From Eutypa lata (Eukaryota; Ascomycota; Sordariomycetes; Xylariales; Diatrypaceae), in NCBI GenBank assembly GCA_022661535.1, contig JAKULF010000003.1:992001-1056000 (forward strand): a stretch of 64,000 nt of DNA, given 5' to 3'. The position numbers and the translations under genes are program-made. Positions 47,304 to 58,672 of this stretch are shown one piece after another (the stretch's first letter is position 1; each line of letters starts with the position of its first letter). Below the pieces are notes generated by a model, which saw only the letters and a list, made by a program, of their open reading frames with translations, did no database searches and was not told the origin of the DNA.

Positions 47304-48884
47304 ATGGCGACGTCGAAGGAACAGAAGAAGAACCAGCTGTTCATAGGCACGTTCATCCACAGCAAGAAGCTCGACGAGCTGGAGTATCTCCACGACACGG
47401 CAATATGCGTGGACCAGTCCGGCAAGATCGTTGCCGTCGAGCCGCAGTGTGACCTGGAGAAGGCTACGGGAACGCTATACCCAACGCTCGGCTGGAGCGC
47501 TGCAGATGTCGACGTGACGATCGGACGGGACGGCGAATTCTTCTTCCCCGGCTTCATCGGTATGTTTTAATAATCTAATAGCCCCTCAGTCAGTCAGTCA
47601 GTCAGTCAGTCAGTTCGTGAAACCCACTGATCGCGTCGACCAGACACGCACATCCACGCGCCACAATACCCCAACGCGGGCATATTCGGCAAGTCGACGC
47701 TCCTCGACTGGCTCAACACGTACACCTTCCCGATGGAAGCGTCGCTCTCGGACCTGACGAAGGCGCGGCGCGTGTACGGGCGGTGCGTGCGGCGGACGCT
47801 CTCGCACGGCACGACGACGGCCGTCTACTTCGCCACGATCGACGTGGCGGCGACGAACCTGCTCGCGGACCTCTGCCTGGCGGCGGGGCAGCGCGCCTTC
47901 GTCGGCCGCGTGTGCATGGACCGGCTGGGGCCCCCCTACTACCTGGACGAGTCGGCGCCGCAGGCCGTGGCGGCCGCCCGCGCCAGCATCGACCACATCC
48001 GGGCCGCGGACGCGTCGTTCGCGCTCGTGTCGCCGATCCTCACGCCGCGGTTCGCGCCCGCCTGCAGCCCCGAGGCCCTGCGCCTGCTGGGCGCCCTGCA
48101 GCGCGAGACCGGCCTGCCCGTCCAGACCCACATCTCGGAGAACGTGGGCGAGATCGCCCTTGCCAGGAGCCTGTTCCCCGACGCCGCCCACTACGCCGAC
48201 GTCTACGACCGCGCCGGCCTGCTCGGGCCCCGCACCATCCTCGCCCACGCCGTCCACCTGACCCAGGCCGAGACCGACCTCGTGGCGGCCCGCGGCGCCG
48301 GCGTCGCCCACTGCCCGTGCTCGAATAGCGCGCTCACGAGCGGGGAGGCGCCCGTTCGTCGTCTGCTCGATTCCGGCGTCCATGTTGGGCTCGGCACCGA
48401 TGTCAGCGGTGGGTATAGTGCTAGTGTGCTCGAGGCGGCGAGGCTCGCGACGCTGGTTTCGAACCATGTTGCTATGCCGCGGAATCTGCAGCAGGAGAAG
48501 CGGGATGGTGAGAGGGAGGAGGAGGAAGACAAGGAGAAGGAGCAAGAAAGGGAAATGGAAATGGAAATGGAAAGAGCTAAGCTGAGCGTCGAGGAGGTCC
48601 TGTACCTAGCGACGAGGGGCGGCGCTGAGGTTGTCGGGCTGGCTGGGAAGATCGGCGCGTTCCAGGTCGGTATGGATTGGGATGCACAGCTCGTGGGCCT
48701 GGGAATGGTGGGCGAGCACGAGGAGAACGACAGCATCGAGAGTGCAGAGGAGGATCGCGGGAATGTAGATATCTTCGGGTGGGAGACCTGGGAGGAGCGC
48801 ATCGCGAAGTGGGTGTATAACGGAGATGACCGGAATACGAGGAAGGTTTGGGTGAAGGGGCGGTTGGTTCATCAGCGGAAGTAG
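47304..48884 (+). CDS. gud1: Guanine deaminase
   Basis: Two exons, 47304-47559 and 47644-48884; the intron is 84 bp (GTATGT..CCAG) and splits the Asp codon of the metal motif. The product is 498 residues. It is an amidohydrolase that deaminates guanine to xanthine in purine salvage and catabolism, probably cytosolic. Metal and catalytic motifs: PGFIDTHIHAPQYPN (HxH about 88-90), SHGTTTAVYF, LPVQTHISEN, ILAHAVHLT, CPCSNSAL and GLGTDVSGGYS (metal-binding Asp). Exon 2 is extremely GC-rich up to about 48,370, then the composition drops. An Asp/Glu/Lys/Met-rich insert of about 25 residues (residues ~365-390) interrupts the C-terminal part and is unusual for the family. The ATG is chosen because the upstream in-frame region is CA-repeat leader. 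Confidence 0.93.
47587..47614. repeat. (CAGT)7 microsatellite inside the guanine deaminase intron
   Basis: Seven uninterrupted CAGT units in the middle of the 84 bp intron, 29 bases before its acceptor. Each unit contains AG, so several cryptic acceptors precede the real one. Length variation between strains is likely. Confidence 0.9.
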
Positions 48885-49323
48885 ATAAAAAGATCTTTAG
48901 GGGCGCGGAGAGGGTGCTTGTAGCAGGCCCATGGTCCGTCTGTCTGTAATGGTTTGGTTATAGAGCCATTTCATATAATTTTCTGAATAGATGGGTGAGG
49001 GCTTTTGGTGGTTATCCAAATGAACTGCGCTCTGTCTACGAGTGAATATATCTATGCCTTGCAAATACCAAAGCTACCTGGCCAATTTGCTTGTTTTTCT
49101 TTTTTTAAAATAAATAAAAAATATCTAGCCAATACTTGTCTCGAAAATCGTCGCGTGTAGAGAGGATCAACCACCCCAGCTTTATCAACTCTAAGTCCAA
49201 AGATACCATAAGCTATCGCTTCGCTGTGGTCAATGTCCTGACCATCATTCTTAAGTCAAGAATAAAACAACAAAAAATAAGAAAGGGGGGAGGGAAAAAA
49301 AAAGGAAGGGCGCCTATTCATGC
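48885..49323. other. Convergent 3' flanks
   Basis: Lies between the ends of guanine deaminase (plus) and the orphan gene (minus). Contains T- and A-rich runs (near 49,090-49,120 and 49,265-49,303), suitable for polyadenylation, and nothing else recognisable. Confidence 0.45.
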
Positions 49324-50109
49324 TCACGTTACCGCCGGAGACAACTTCTCTTTAGCGAGCAGCTCTGGTCGAGCACTATCAACTTCATCTCCTTCCTGTT
49401 TGGTTTTCGTCAACCCCTCCCTTTCCTTCACACCATCCAACAGCCTCCGTTCATCCCAATATGCCATATGTCCTATAGCTTGCGTCCTCTCCCTCCATTC
49501 ACAGTAGTTCTTCCATCTGCCAGCAATGCGTATCCGGTTGAGAGACTGGGCCTCCGCCTCCACTGCCTGCAGTTGGGCCGTTTCTGGTTGTTGTTGTTGT
49601 GCATCATCCCAGGGCTGATGGGAGAAGGGAGATTGTCTTGACGTGTTTTGCCGCTTCTCGTTGGGCCGTAGCTGGGGAATGGGAAGATATACTCGTGCCG
49701 GAGTATTGAGCTTTAAGGGGGGCAATTTCCATTGAGCTTCTCCCGGAAATACGGGCTCGGTTGCCTTTCGCTTCTGGATGGTTGCATCTGCTGATCGGTT
49801 GTTACGTCCAGCTGGACAACGCTGGACACGGCCTGCTGCTAAGTCACGGATGAATAGCGTTGGCACTTGGATATCGGGACCTCGTGCCTCTGTAGAGATC
49901 TCCATCACAGGCCGCGGGAGACATATCGTGCATCTGGGGTTGTCGCATGGCGTGTCCCTCGCCTGGATGGGCGATGAGGGCTCGAATTTGGTATCCGCGC
50001 AGTACACCCGTGACTGTGTCTTGTTGTTGACTGTGGCTTGGTGGCAGTAATCGTAGTTCCATTTCATAGTCCCGCAGAGCGCGAACTTCACGGGCTGCGC
50101 ACGGCACAT
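49324..50109 (-). CDS. Orphan protein with an N-terminal Cys motif
   Basis: Single exon, 261 residues, ATG at 50109. The first ~65 residues hold spaced cysteines: CGTMKWNYDYCHQAT, then CADT and DTPCDNPRCTICLP. A short zinc-binding-like module is possible, though it matches no family I can name. The rest is hydrophilic, Gln/Pro/Arg-rich with a QQQQ run, and ends in charged helical sequence (KNYCEWRERTQAIGH, WDERRLLDGVKEREG). No signal peptide or membrane segment. The composition is protein-like over the whole length and no overlapping frame is better, so I support it as a real but unassigned gene. Confidence 0.65.
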   Translation of the reverse strand: MCRAQPVKFALCGTMKWNYDYCHQATVNNKTQSRVYCADTKFEPSSPIQARDTPCDNPRCTICLPRPVMEISTEARGPDIQVPTLFIRDLAAGRVQRCPAGRNNRSADATIQKRKATEPVFPGEAQWKLPPLKLNTPARVYLPIPQLRPNEKRQNTSRQSPFSHQPWDDAQQQQPETAQLQAVEAEAQSLNRIRIAGRWKNYCEWRERTQAIGHMAYWDERRLLDGVKEREGLTKTKQEGDEVDSARPELLAKEKLSPAVT

Positions 50110-51722
50110 CTTGATTCCTTTCGTGGATGAATTCGGAATAGATTTTGGACTCTGTGGGCTAGATAGTGCCGGTTATCTTTGACGGCTGGGTGTATGAAGG
50201 GTGGTCTGTGCCAAGGAAGTAGTAGCAGAGGCGGATGGGAGGGTATATAGATCGTGCTAGGGGAACAGGTAGAGAGTTGATGGTGTTGGCCTCATAGATA
50301 CCCCGGGTCTTGTTATTGCTAGTAGGTCATATGGCTTGGGTGTATGTGGGATGGGATGTTCCAAATAGAAATTTGCAAGCTACAAACAATCAGAGAATAA
50401 TTAAAAGATAAAACTAGTACTAGATGATAGGCATATATAAGAAAAGAGAGAATAACAGCACTGAACAAACAAGCCTTAGGCACATACTAAATCCTAGCCA
50501 TGGCTATGGATTTATCTAACAATATGATGGAGGTCTTAGTGTTGTATGGGAACAATCATTAGGAAGGCTTATCAATATAGACCCCTGGTGAACCAACGAA
50601 GTGTTTGGACCAGCAATGTCATTATCATTGCCCTTATTAACATGACTTGGAGAAAATTTCAACGGTCACTATGACTTTATAGAAATTCTGACACGCAATC
50701 AGATGCCATAATGGAAACATCTATAATCTCTAGTAGCTAGAGAAACATCCTAGTTATTATTTGCTAAACGTCAATACCACTAACTTTCTACGGTTTGTAC
50801 CCCTTCCTATTGTGTACCTGAGAATTTAGTTTGATTTTGTTATGTACTGACTACCAGATAGATAAGAACATCTATCATCTAGAAAGATATAGTGGTAAGG
50901 CAATTTCATCAAGCGGGCATTAAAAACAATATTATTAAATAAATAAGAAGAGAGCAAAAAAGTGATTTTGCGCTTTTATGATTAGAAGTACCTAAACCAT
51001 ATTGTACCCTTGAAGCCACCATTCTAAGTCCTATATCAACTACTTAGTCTGCAGCTAGACACCACACATCTGGGATATTATAATACCCTAAGTTGCCATT
51101 CAGCTACGCGGACTCGTGGCTCTATCCTCAACGTTGTTATATCTAATATAGCATTCATTCATTGCCCAACACCATCAGGACTCAAACCTACTGCCACGCG
51201 AATCTTACCTTGGAACAATACAAGAACAGAAAGTAAAAGTCACACGCACTACGTAGATAGTTAAGTAGCAGGAACATTAGTGCTACGAAAAGGTCATTCT
51301 TAACTAGGTATTTAGACCGAACATCTTGTTGGCCTCGTTTTCATTTATTGTGATAAGAGCTCGACGTATAGCCAGCATCAGCAATATTCTAAGGTGACAA
51401 GGAAGTACATACATCAGGGACCTATTATGCCGGAAAGTCTCTTTTCTCGGGGGCAACATATTAACAATATAAACTTGTGAGCTAGTATATCAAAATGGGA
51501 CCATTTTCCGTTGATCCATCCGTCCATCCGTCCTGTTAGCCTAGACGCCTTGAAACGCCGTGATCCTGAGGCATCCCGAAGCCACAGGCGATCCCCTCCC
51601 CCCCCCCCCGAAAGTCATGAAAACAAAAAAGTGCACATTATGTACCCTTGCCGAGTCTATCTAGCCAATATCCCCTTCTCACAAGGGATAGAACAAACGA
51701 CCCTATAAGTACACGGGCTATC
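50110..51722. other. Intergenic, 1.6 kb, no gene seen
   Basis: AT-leaning sequence with no protein-like frame. It includes the upstream region of the orphan gene on the left and the 3' flank of the Zn2Cys6 gene on the right. A C-rich homopolymer (about 51,596-51,608) and the repeated CCATCCGTCC words near 51,515 are the only notable patterns. Confidence 0.4.
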
Positions 51723-54700
51723 TTAGTTGCCCGATCCACTAGCCCTGAGGAGGTCATAGATGGACTGTTCGTCTGAACCACTATATCCATGACCAGAGTA
51801 GCCTGGAGCATTAGGCCTATGGTTCTGGTATGGGGCAGTGGTGTTTGTGGACGTAGCTCCATAACTAGAACCTCTGTTGCTGCTGTAGCTCTGGTTGTTG
51901 CTATTATTAGCACCGGAGAAGCCGTACCAATTTGGCTGAGATGGCTGGTTCGTGGTGGATTGGTGAGATGAATACGAGTAGGGCTGTTGCTGATTTGAGG
52001 GGTAGGAACTCGTGGTCGCAGTGTGTTGTTTAGATGGATTATTATATCCATGCGCTGATGAAGAAGAATATGGGTTAGGGGGCTGAGATTGTGTATTGCG
52101 AGTTTGCGAGGCTGACCACTGATTTGACGTGGAGTTATCACTACTATTCGTGCTGCCGTAGCTACTAGAATTGCTAAGTGCCTGACTCAGAGGGTTACTC
52201 GACGATGTTGATGAAGCTGGTGGTGGTGCTGCTGTACTTCGCGGGTAATCATATGAATGCGTTGATGAATATGGCGCTGAGGTCGTGACAGCCGAACTAG
52301 TATGAGTATGATATGAACCCGGTTCGTATGGGATCCGGGAGGAACTATGGTCTGTGCTAGTGTTATTGTACCGAGCGTAAGGATCATAGTTGGGTATAGA
52401 GCTTGATGTCGAACTCGCATTATACGACGTTGATCCAGACTGGCTTGCGGCTTGTTGCTTCGGAGGTTGAGGAAGAGAAGTGTTGGCTACGGGGGTGTTC
52501 GTCTGGGACCTGTGGCCTTGTCGAGATTTAGTACGGGCTGTCGTAGCTGCAGTCTGATAAGGCGACCGTGTCGCTACTGCTGGTGACCGTTGGCTTGGTG
52601 CTTGAACTGCCGCTTGAGATAAAGCCGCTGCTTGTTGCATACCATCATGCATCTGGGTACCCTCGGCGCCGGATTTGCGGGACCTTTGTCTCTTCGCAGT
52701 CTGTTGAGTCATGGTTGGCGAGACCGTACTTGCTGGTGCTTTTGCGGTCGAACTATTATTCCAATTGTTGGTCTGCATTGGAATAATTGGTGGTGGCACT
52801 GGTGTCTGCTTTGTAGGAAGGCCACGCCTACTTGCTGAGGAGGAGCGTCGGGCCTCTTGTCTGATAGGTGTCACAGTTTCAGTTTGAGGATACGTCGGCT
52901 GCTCCGGTTGAGGTGGAAATGTCAAACCGTTAGTTGAACGAGAAGTAGCATGATTCTGAGGGGGCGGGAAAGTTAAAGACACAGCAGAGTTGTTAGATAC
53001 ACCAGAATTCCTGTTAGTGTTATGAGCAGGCGGTGGCGGATATGTCAGACTATCCTGTGGTTGGTAATAATTACCGGCAGGCTCTACACTGGTTGAGTGT
53101 CGTTCAGCGGCTCCTGATAGAATGTTTGGGTCCGGGATGAACTCTTCATTTTCGGGGTCTGGCATTGCAGGGGGTTGTATAGGGGCATGTGTGGGGATAT
53201 GTGCCAATTGCGGTGCCGGCTGCGGTGCCGGCTGCGGCGCCGGCATCGGTGGTACCTCGTCCTGATACGGTTCCTCTTCTGCGGCTTCATCTGGCACTTC
53301 AGAATCTTCTGCCACTACAGCAGGCTTTTCTGATTTCCTTCTGGGCCTGGGTGGGGGGTAGATACATTGCTCTCCTGATTGTTGGCAAATAGAGCAAGCA
53401 GGGTGCTCCTTGGTGCACTTCAACTTCTTCTGCTTGCATATATTGCAAGCACCACGGGTTCTTCTAGCTTTTGCTTGTAGTTTAAGGGTAGAAGACGTGG
53501 TGCCTACTTCCCCGTTCTGCTCCATATGTACGACTGCACCATCACCAATGGAGAGTTCGCCGGTAGCAACATTAGATTTCTTCTTTTTGTTTCGCTTCTT
53601 CTTTGTAGGTGTCTCTATAGTTGAGGGCGCATCCACGCCGGCAGTTGTGGGAGTGGCGGTTGTTGATTGTGCCTGGGGAGTTGAACTAGTTGACCCAGCT
53701 TGATCTTTATCATCTGGGTGGACTATTCTTAGCTTCTCCGCACCGTATCTGGCCAACATCTCGAGGGAAGCTTCTTGTAGCTGAGGGGCTTGGTTGGCAA
53801 ATATATTGAACTGCTCTGGCGAAAGCGTTGCTGGATCAATTCCTTTGCCTGTTAAGAGACCAATGGCCATCTCCCTCCGCCGCGCTGCCTCGGCGGCTGG
53901 AACAATAAGAATGCCGGCCTGAGCGGCGCTGCTTTGAGAAGCCTCTCCAACTTCGGTAGGATTCTGAGCTAGTTGCTGAACATCGGTCGCGGGCGTGCTG
54001 TCCAAGGGGTCCTCTGGGGCTTTACCCTTCTTCCTGGGTCGCTTTCTGCGACTTCCTTCCTCGCCATCGGCTGGTGGTGGTCGCTTGGCTTTCGGCGTTC
54101 GGGTGTTAGCGCTGTTTACTGGAACCGGTGCAGGAGCAGGCGCGAGGAGTTCGACTAATTGGCCGACAGTTTTGTGTAGAAGAGTGTGATCATATTTCAC
54201 TATGACACCTCGGCGGGTCTTGGAAAAGGCAACTGAGAGGGACCCCCGACAGTCGAAGGCAGGTCGAGCTGTAGACATAATTAGCTATTCCGTGTTCACG
54301 AGCGCAGGAGTAAATCTTAGTCTATTCTTACATAGATTGATGGGATCCAGGCCACCGCTACCGCTGAAACTCCCAATAGCCGGGCGATCGGTGTTTTTGG
54401 CGTTTGCCCGACTCCAAGCTTGATGAGAATCTTTGCATATATAGGTGAACGTCCAGCCCTGTGCACTGCGTGCTACTTGACGTACATTCCATGTACTGCT
54501 ATCCACCATACTAATCTTGCTAATTATATGCTTTGCGACTGCTTTCTGGAGGACGGGGTCATCGGAAGGTTGGTTCTGAATGGTTTCCGACGCAGCTACG
54601 GTTCTCGTGGCTTGCTGTTGGGGAGGTGGTGCTTGAGATTGCGCAGGGTCGGCGCTGTCAGAGCGGGCATTTTCGGTCTCGGTAGTGAGATAGAAGACGG

Positions 54701-54854
54701 TATTATAACGGAGTTCGAGAGTGATAGTAGCATGCTCGGCACGAGTGTTGGTGGATTTAGAAAGTAGGAACTGGTGTAGCTGACCCTGGAGGTCTTCAAT
54801 AGAGCCACAGATGTGATTTCCCCGCTGTTGCTGTGAATCTAAGAGGGCGTCCAT
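51723..54854 (-). CDS. Zn2Cys6 fungal-type transcription factor with long low-complexity tail
   Basis: Two exons, 54854-54332 and 54268-51723, with a 63 bp intron (GTAAGA..CTACAG); 1022 residues. Start chosen at MDALLDSQQQ: the frame opens further upstream, but that extension reads unlike protein. Residues 1-175 form a helical N-terminal region (IEDLQGQLHQFLLSK, LRYNTVFYLTTET), then AFDCRGSLSVAFSKTRRG. A basic, Ala/Pro-rich linker with RRKRPRKKGK and KKKRNKKKKS suggests nuclear import. The binuclear zinc cluster about residue 450 reads ACNICKQKKLKC, then PACSICQQSGEQC (Cx2Cx6Cx6Cx2Cx6C), and should bind DNA. It sits mid-protein, not at the N-terminus. The last ~500 residues are Ser/Gln/Asn/Tyr/Pro-rich with prion-like composition and a PAPQ repeat. 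No fungal-specific TF regulatory domain is seen. Targets unknown. Confidence 0.88.
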
Positions 54855-56616
54855 CTTGAATTTCCGGGAAGCTGATCGCGAAAATGAATGACAACCTGGT
54901 TTCCCGATACCTTTGTTGTTGTTGCGATCAATCGCATCAAAAGTCAGGTAGATAGACACGCAGCGCGCAACAGCGTAGGTAGGTAGGTTATGTAAGTGTT
55001 TGGTGTAAGATTGGTGGAGATGTAAGCTGCAGTGGACGGCGCTGTCGTGTGGAGCTTCTTCTTCACGCGCTTGTTAGCTCACTGCACTTGCCGCGGATTT
55101 GGTACGTACATCTAATTGTTGGAAAGATGCGATTGCTTAAAGTGGAAGAAAATACAATATACTTCGTGGATACATGTCTAATGGGGGTGGGTACCAGCTA
55201 CATGTATGTAGTTAGGTAGTACCGGCTACATAGTGGTACCTTAGCACCTGTGGCATGTAAACTTCAGCAATTCAACGTGAATTAGAATTCTTCACTTTTA
55301 TCACCTTGAACTGCCTATCTAACTTAGGCAGTTAGCTCAAAATTATACATCATCATATAGTATTCCACTATCCCTATTTAGTATCTAAAAATCCAGCTGT
55401 GCAGTTGTGGATAACCAGCCTCATCTTCCCTCGTATCGCACGCAGCTCACAAAAAGGGGGAAGAGAGGAGGAGGGTGGGGAGAAAAGGAGAGAGATGTCG
55501 TCCCTCAGGTACGATGCATCTCATCACCTTTAGCTGTCCTCTTGGCCCCAAGTCGAAGCCCGTATAGAATATTTCTATCAGAGCTACATTGCTTGACGAG
55601 GTTAATTCCAGACCCGCTAACTACCTAGATGGTATTGAACAACGTTTCCCCCCTTTTCCTCCGGCTTGGAGGTGAATCTATTTAAACATGTCTCCGTAGT
55701 TTTCCCTAACTATAACCCTAAACTTCATGAAAATCCGAATAGACGTGTCTCATATATTGAACCTGATGGCTCTGCTTATTCTGTCATGTCAGTTTGTATA
55801 TAACACCTCTGCTTATCCCGGCCTTATCCGTAGGGCCGAGCTATATTTTATTTACTTGGTTCACTTCCGTAATGCTGGAATAATTACTACCATAGCCTTT
55901 AAAAAGCGTCTTACAAGGTGTTCGAGAACTTACGTAATGCGAGTGCTAGATATCTAATCTCTGTGATGACATGGCTATCTATCGGAACCCCTTCAGTGTC
56001 ATTCGCGTCTCCCTAGACGTAGGAAAGTGCGCAATGCTTGGGTTTTTATGGTAACAGAGATAGTGTACAAGGAGATGTTGAAAGATGTAATGTGTTGATG
56101 AGGACCACTCGCATTCCCCCTTTGACAGGTCCAATGACTGATGTAGGTAGTATCAGTTGGAAAGAGGAAAAGAAAAAGAATAAAATCACCCGTCATGGGT
56201 GACAGCCATACGAAATGAAAGTGAAGTTAAGAGGTTGGAGAAAGGTAAGGTGGATGGTCCCTGACAATATCTGACTACTGCCGGTAATAGTTGGGTATCA
56301 GAGTTGAGCAATAGGAACACTTTTAATGCAGCTGTAGCCCTGAAGGCTGAAGTTCTTCTCTCCCGCAGCTGCTTAGATATAACTCCATGCAGTTATAGGG
56401 CCCGCGCCTAAGTGGGAGGCCTTGAATAAGCTTCTGCACTAATAAAAGGGTTGGTATATAGTATGTAGGCAGTGCCTCATGACCATAGGGTTTAATTAGA
56501 TTTTTGGCAATGCCTCACTACATACCTGGCCTGCTCTGAAATCTGATAACCGTCTATAAGCCATGCCAATACAAATACAGAGGTTTTTGTCTTCTTCTTA
56601 TTTCAACCTAGTAAAA
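54855..56616. other. Intergenic, 1.8 kb, no gene seen
   Basis: Contains the promoter of the Zn2Cys6 gene (GTAGGTAGGTAGG run near 54,977) and the 3' flank of Ku70. CCCTAACTATAACCCTAAAC at about 55,704 resembles two telomere units but is too short to interpret. Frames at 55,407-55,957 do not look coding. Confidence 0.4.
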
Positions 56617-58672
56617 CTACAAGTTATCCTCAATCCACTGCTCGAGTCTCTCCAACAGATCTTTCTTGAGACCTTTCGTTTCAAGACCTCGCTCACCCAT
56701 CACATTCTTGAGTTCGGCCACCGTTAGCTTCGACAACGTGCCAGCATCGCCCTTCTTCTTCAGATCAGCATCTTTCATACTTCCCCCGCCTGCCTTCGGC
56801 GCCGCTGTTCTAGGTTTCTTGGCCTTAGGTTGGTCCTCTTCATCGTCGGTATCCTCCAGGTCCCTCTTGATCGCCTTTTCCTCTTTGACTTTCTCCAGAA
56901 CTTCATCTGCCATATTTGACCAATCTTGAATGTTCCCACCGCTCCGTCTGTGAATTGAGCGGTATCTAGGTACAGTCGCGTCGTCCGGTTTTTCAGGGAC
57001 CTCTTCTTCTAAAGCAAGGGCCTGGAGGATCTTGTAATGCCATTGCAGCGCAGGATTAGGATATTTCATGGGGTTGTAAAATGCGCCCGGCAATTGTAAT
57101 TGGCCGACAATCTTATTCATGCTGTCAGTTAAATTCTTTGTGGTTTGTACCACCCCCTTCACTTCTGGACCTTCACGCACGTCGTCGGCGCTTGGAAGAG
57201 GATAAAGCCACAGTCCGGCAGGCAAAAATTGAGTACCTGAGGTGGCATCAGACTGGGATCTGGACGGTATGATGGCAACGAGCTGTGGGTTGCCTCTCTT
57301 TCTGGCGATGTACCAGGCAATACCGACTTTGTTAGACTTCAGTAGTTTTTGCCACAAGGCAGAGAAGACGCGAGTGGAGCCAACAAAGCCTTCCTCGCTG
57401 GGGAAGATGAATATGGATTTCTTGAGAGAAACCCAGGGTTTCAGCAACGATCGATTTTTGAAACCTATGAGGCGGATGACTGTGTTCTCTTCGAAGGTCT
57501 TGAAGTCCTTGAGCTCGTCCGGATTGAAAAACACGTACTCGCCTCCGAACTTGTAGGCTCTGTCCTTGACTTGTGCTGGCTCTAGTGTTTTGGCACTATC
57601 CTCAGCAATGTGGGCGGTATGGCTTACAGCCATCTGTGCCTTCTCACCCTCAAGCCAAACATAACAGCTTCGGGCTGGGGCCTGCTTCTGGATTACGTTG
57701 TATCCTTTGACGGAGATCCGTAGACCGGGTCCAAGCTCAAACGGCATATTTGAGAAGTATGCTCGCTTCGGGGTTTGCTTGGAGTTGATATTGGACACTA
57801 GGGAACCGAGCAGGGTCAGACCGTCACCAGACTTAGATGTTGCCACCTGATACGAGCTTGTTTCCTCGGCCGCTGGGTCGTGGAATATTATATCCTATAA
57901 AAGTTAGCTCCTCATCAACTAGTAACTAACGAGGCAAGTTACATTGTAGAATCTAGTGAGGTCAAATTTAGCATCACCTCGGCTAATTGGGAATAAATCG
58001 ATGATTGCACCTAGATCATAGAGATCCTTCGCACGCTGGGAGGCATGTTCTTTAGCCTTCTTGTCATTGGGGTGAGGGTCATCGTTGTCCGTGATGATAA
58101 AAAGTCTTCGCGATCCAAAGTTAGGTGCTTTCGTTACGAACATCTGGTTCGCACAAAACAGCAAGGATCTCATATCCACTCTCTCCTTAGAGGGAACGAG
58201 AATTTCTTCAGTGTCTTCGTCCTCTTGTACGAGATTCCTAAGGGCCTTGACATCATCTGCAGACGGAACATTCAGATCAACATAGACATAGCAATGAGGG
58301 TAGGTTAAGTTGCTATGTCCGTCCTCGTCGTGAAATTGAGTCTTTTCGGTGTTAAAGAGTATGATACCCATCATATCCTTCGGATTGGAGATGATGCGCT
58401 GCTCCATTATCTGATATGCACTTTTCAAGGCAGCAGACACAGCTGAGTCTTTGTCGGCCTTCTTGTCGGTTGACGAGGTGGGTGGCTTTAGCATAGACTC
58501 GCTAACTTCAATAGCGAATATGACAGCATCTTTCTGCGCCTTGTAATCCTGCATGAATGTTAGCGATTGTTTTGAAACTTGTTGGAATAGTTCAACATAC
58601 AGCTTCACCTAACTCATCGTCTTCCTCTTCCTCTTCCTCGTTCTGTCTCTCATAATCACCCCGGTCTGCCAT
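56617..58672 (-). CDS. ku70: Ku70, DNA end-binding subunit for non-homologous end joining
   Basis: Three exons: 58672-58601, 58548-57943 and 57894-56617. Introns are 52 and 48 bp, all in phase, giving 651 residues, normal for Ku70. Exon 1 (24 codons) is an acidic leader, [15 protein letters not shown]; it is short but required, since exon 2 has no ATG before the domain. Residues about 25-235 form the von Willebrand A-like domain ([28 protein letters not shown]). The central DNA-encircling beta-barrel includes [25 protein letters not shown] and [13 protein letters not shown]. The C-terminal arm follows, then a basic linker ([13 protein letters not shown]) and a SAP domain ([28 protein letters not shown]). 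In the nucleus Ku70 pairs with Ku80 on broken DNA ends and telomeres. It is divergent from ferrochelatase. Confidence 0.96.

Noticed and set aside
47610..48802. Long minus-strand frames (311 and 199 codons) opposite guanine deaminase
   Set aside because: Length is due to high GC; the sense strand carries all amidohydrolase motifs.
55700..55724. Telomere-like CCCTAA units
   Set aside because: Only two imperfectly spaced units; not an interstitial telomere array.
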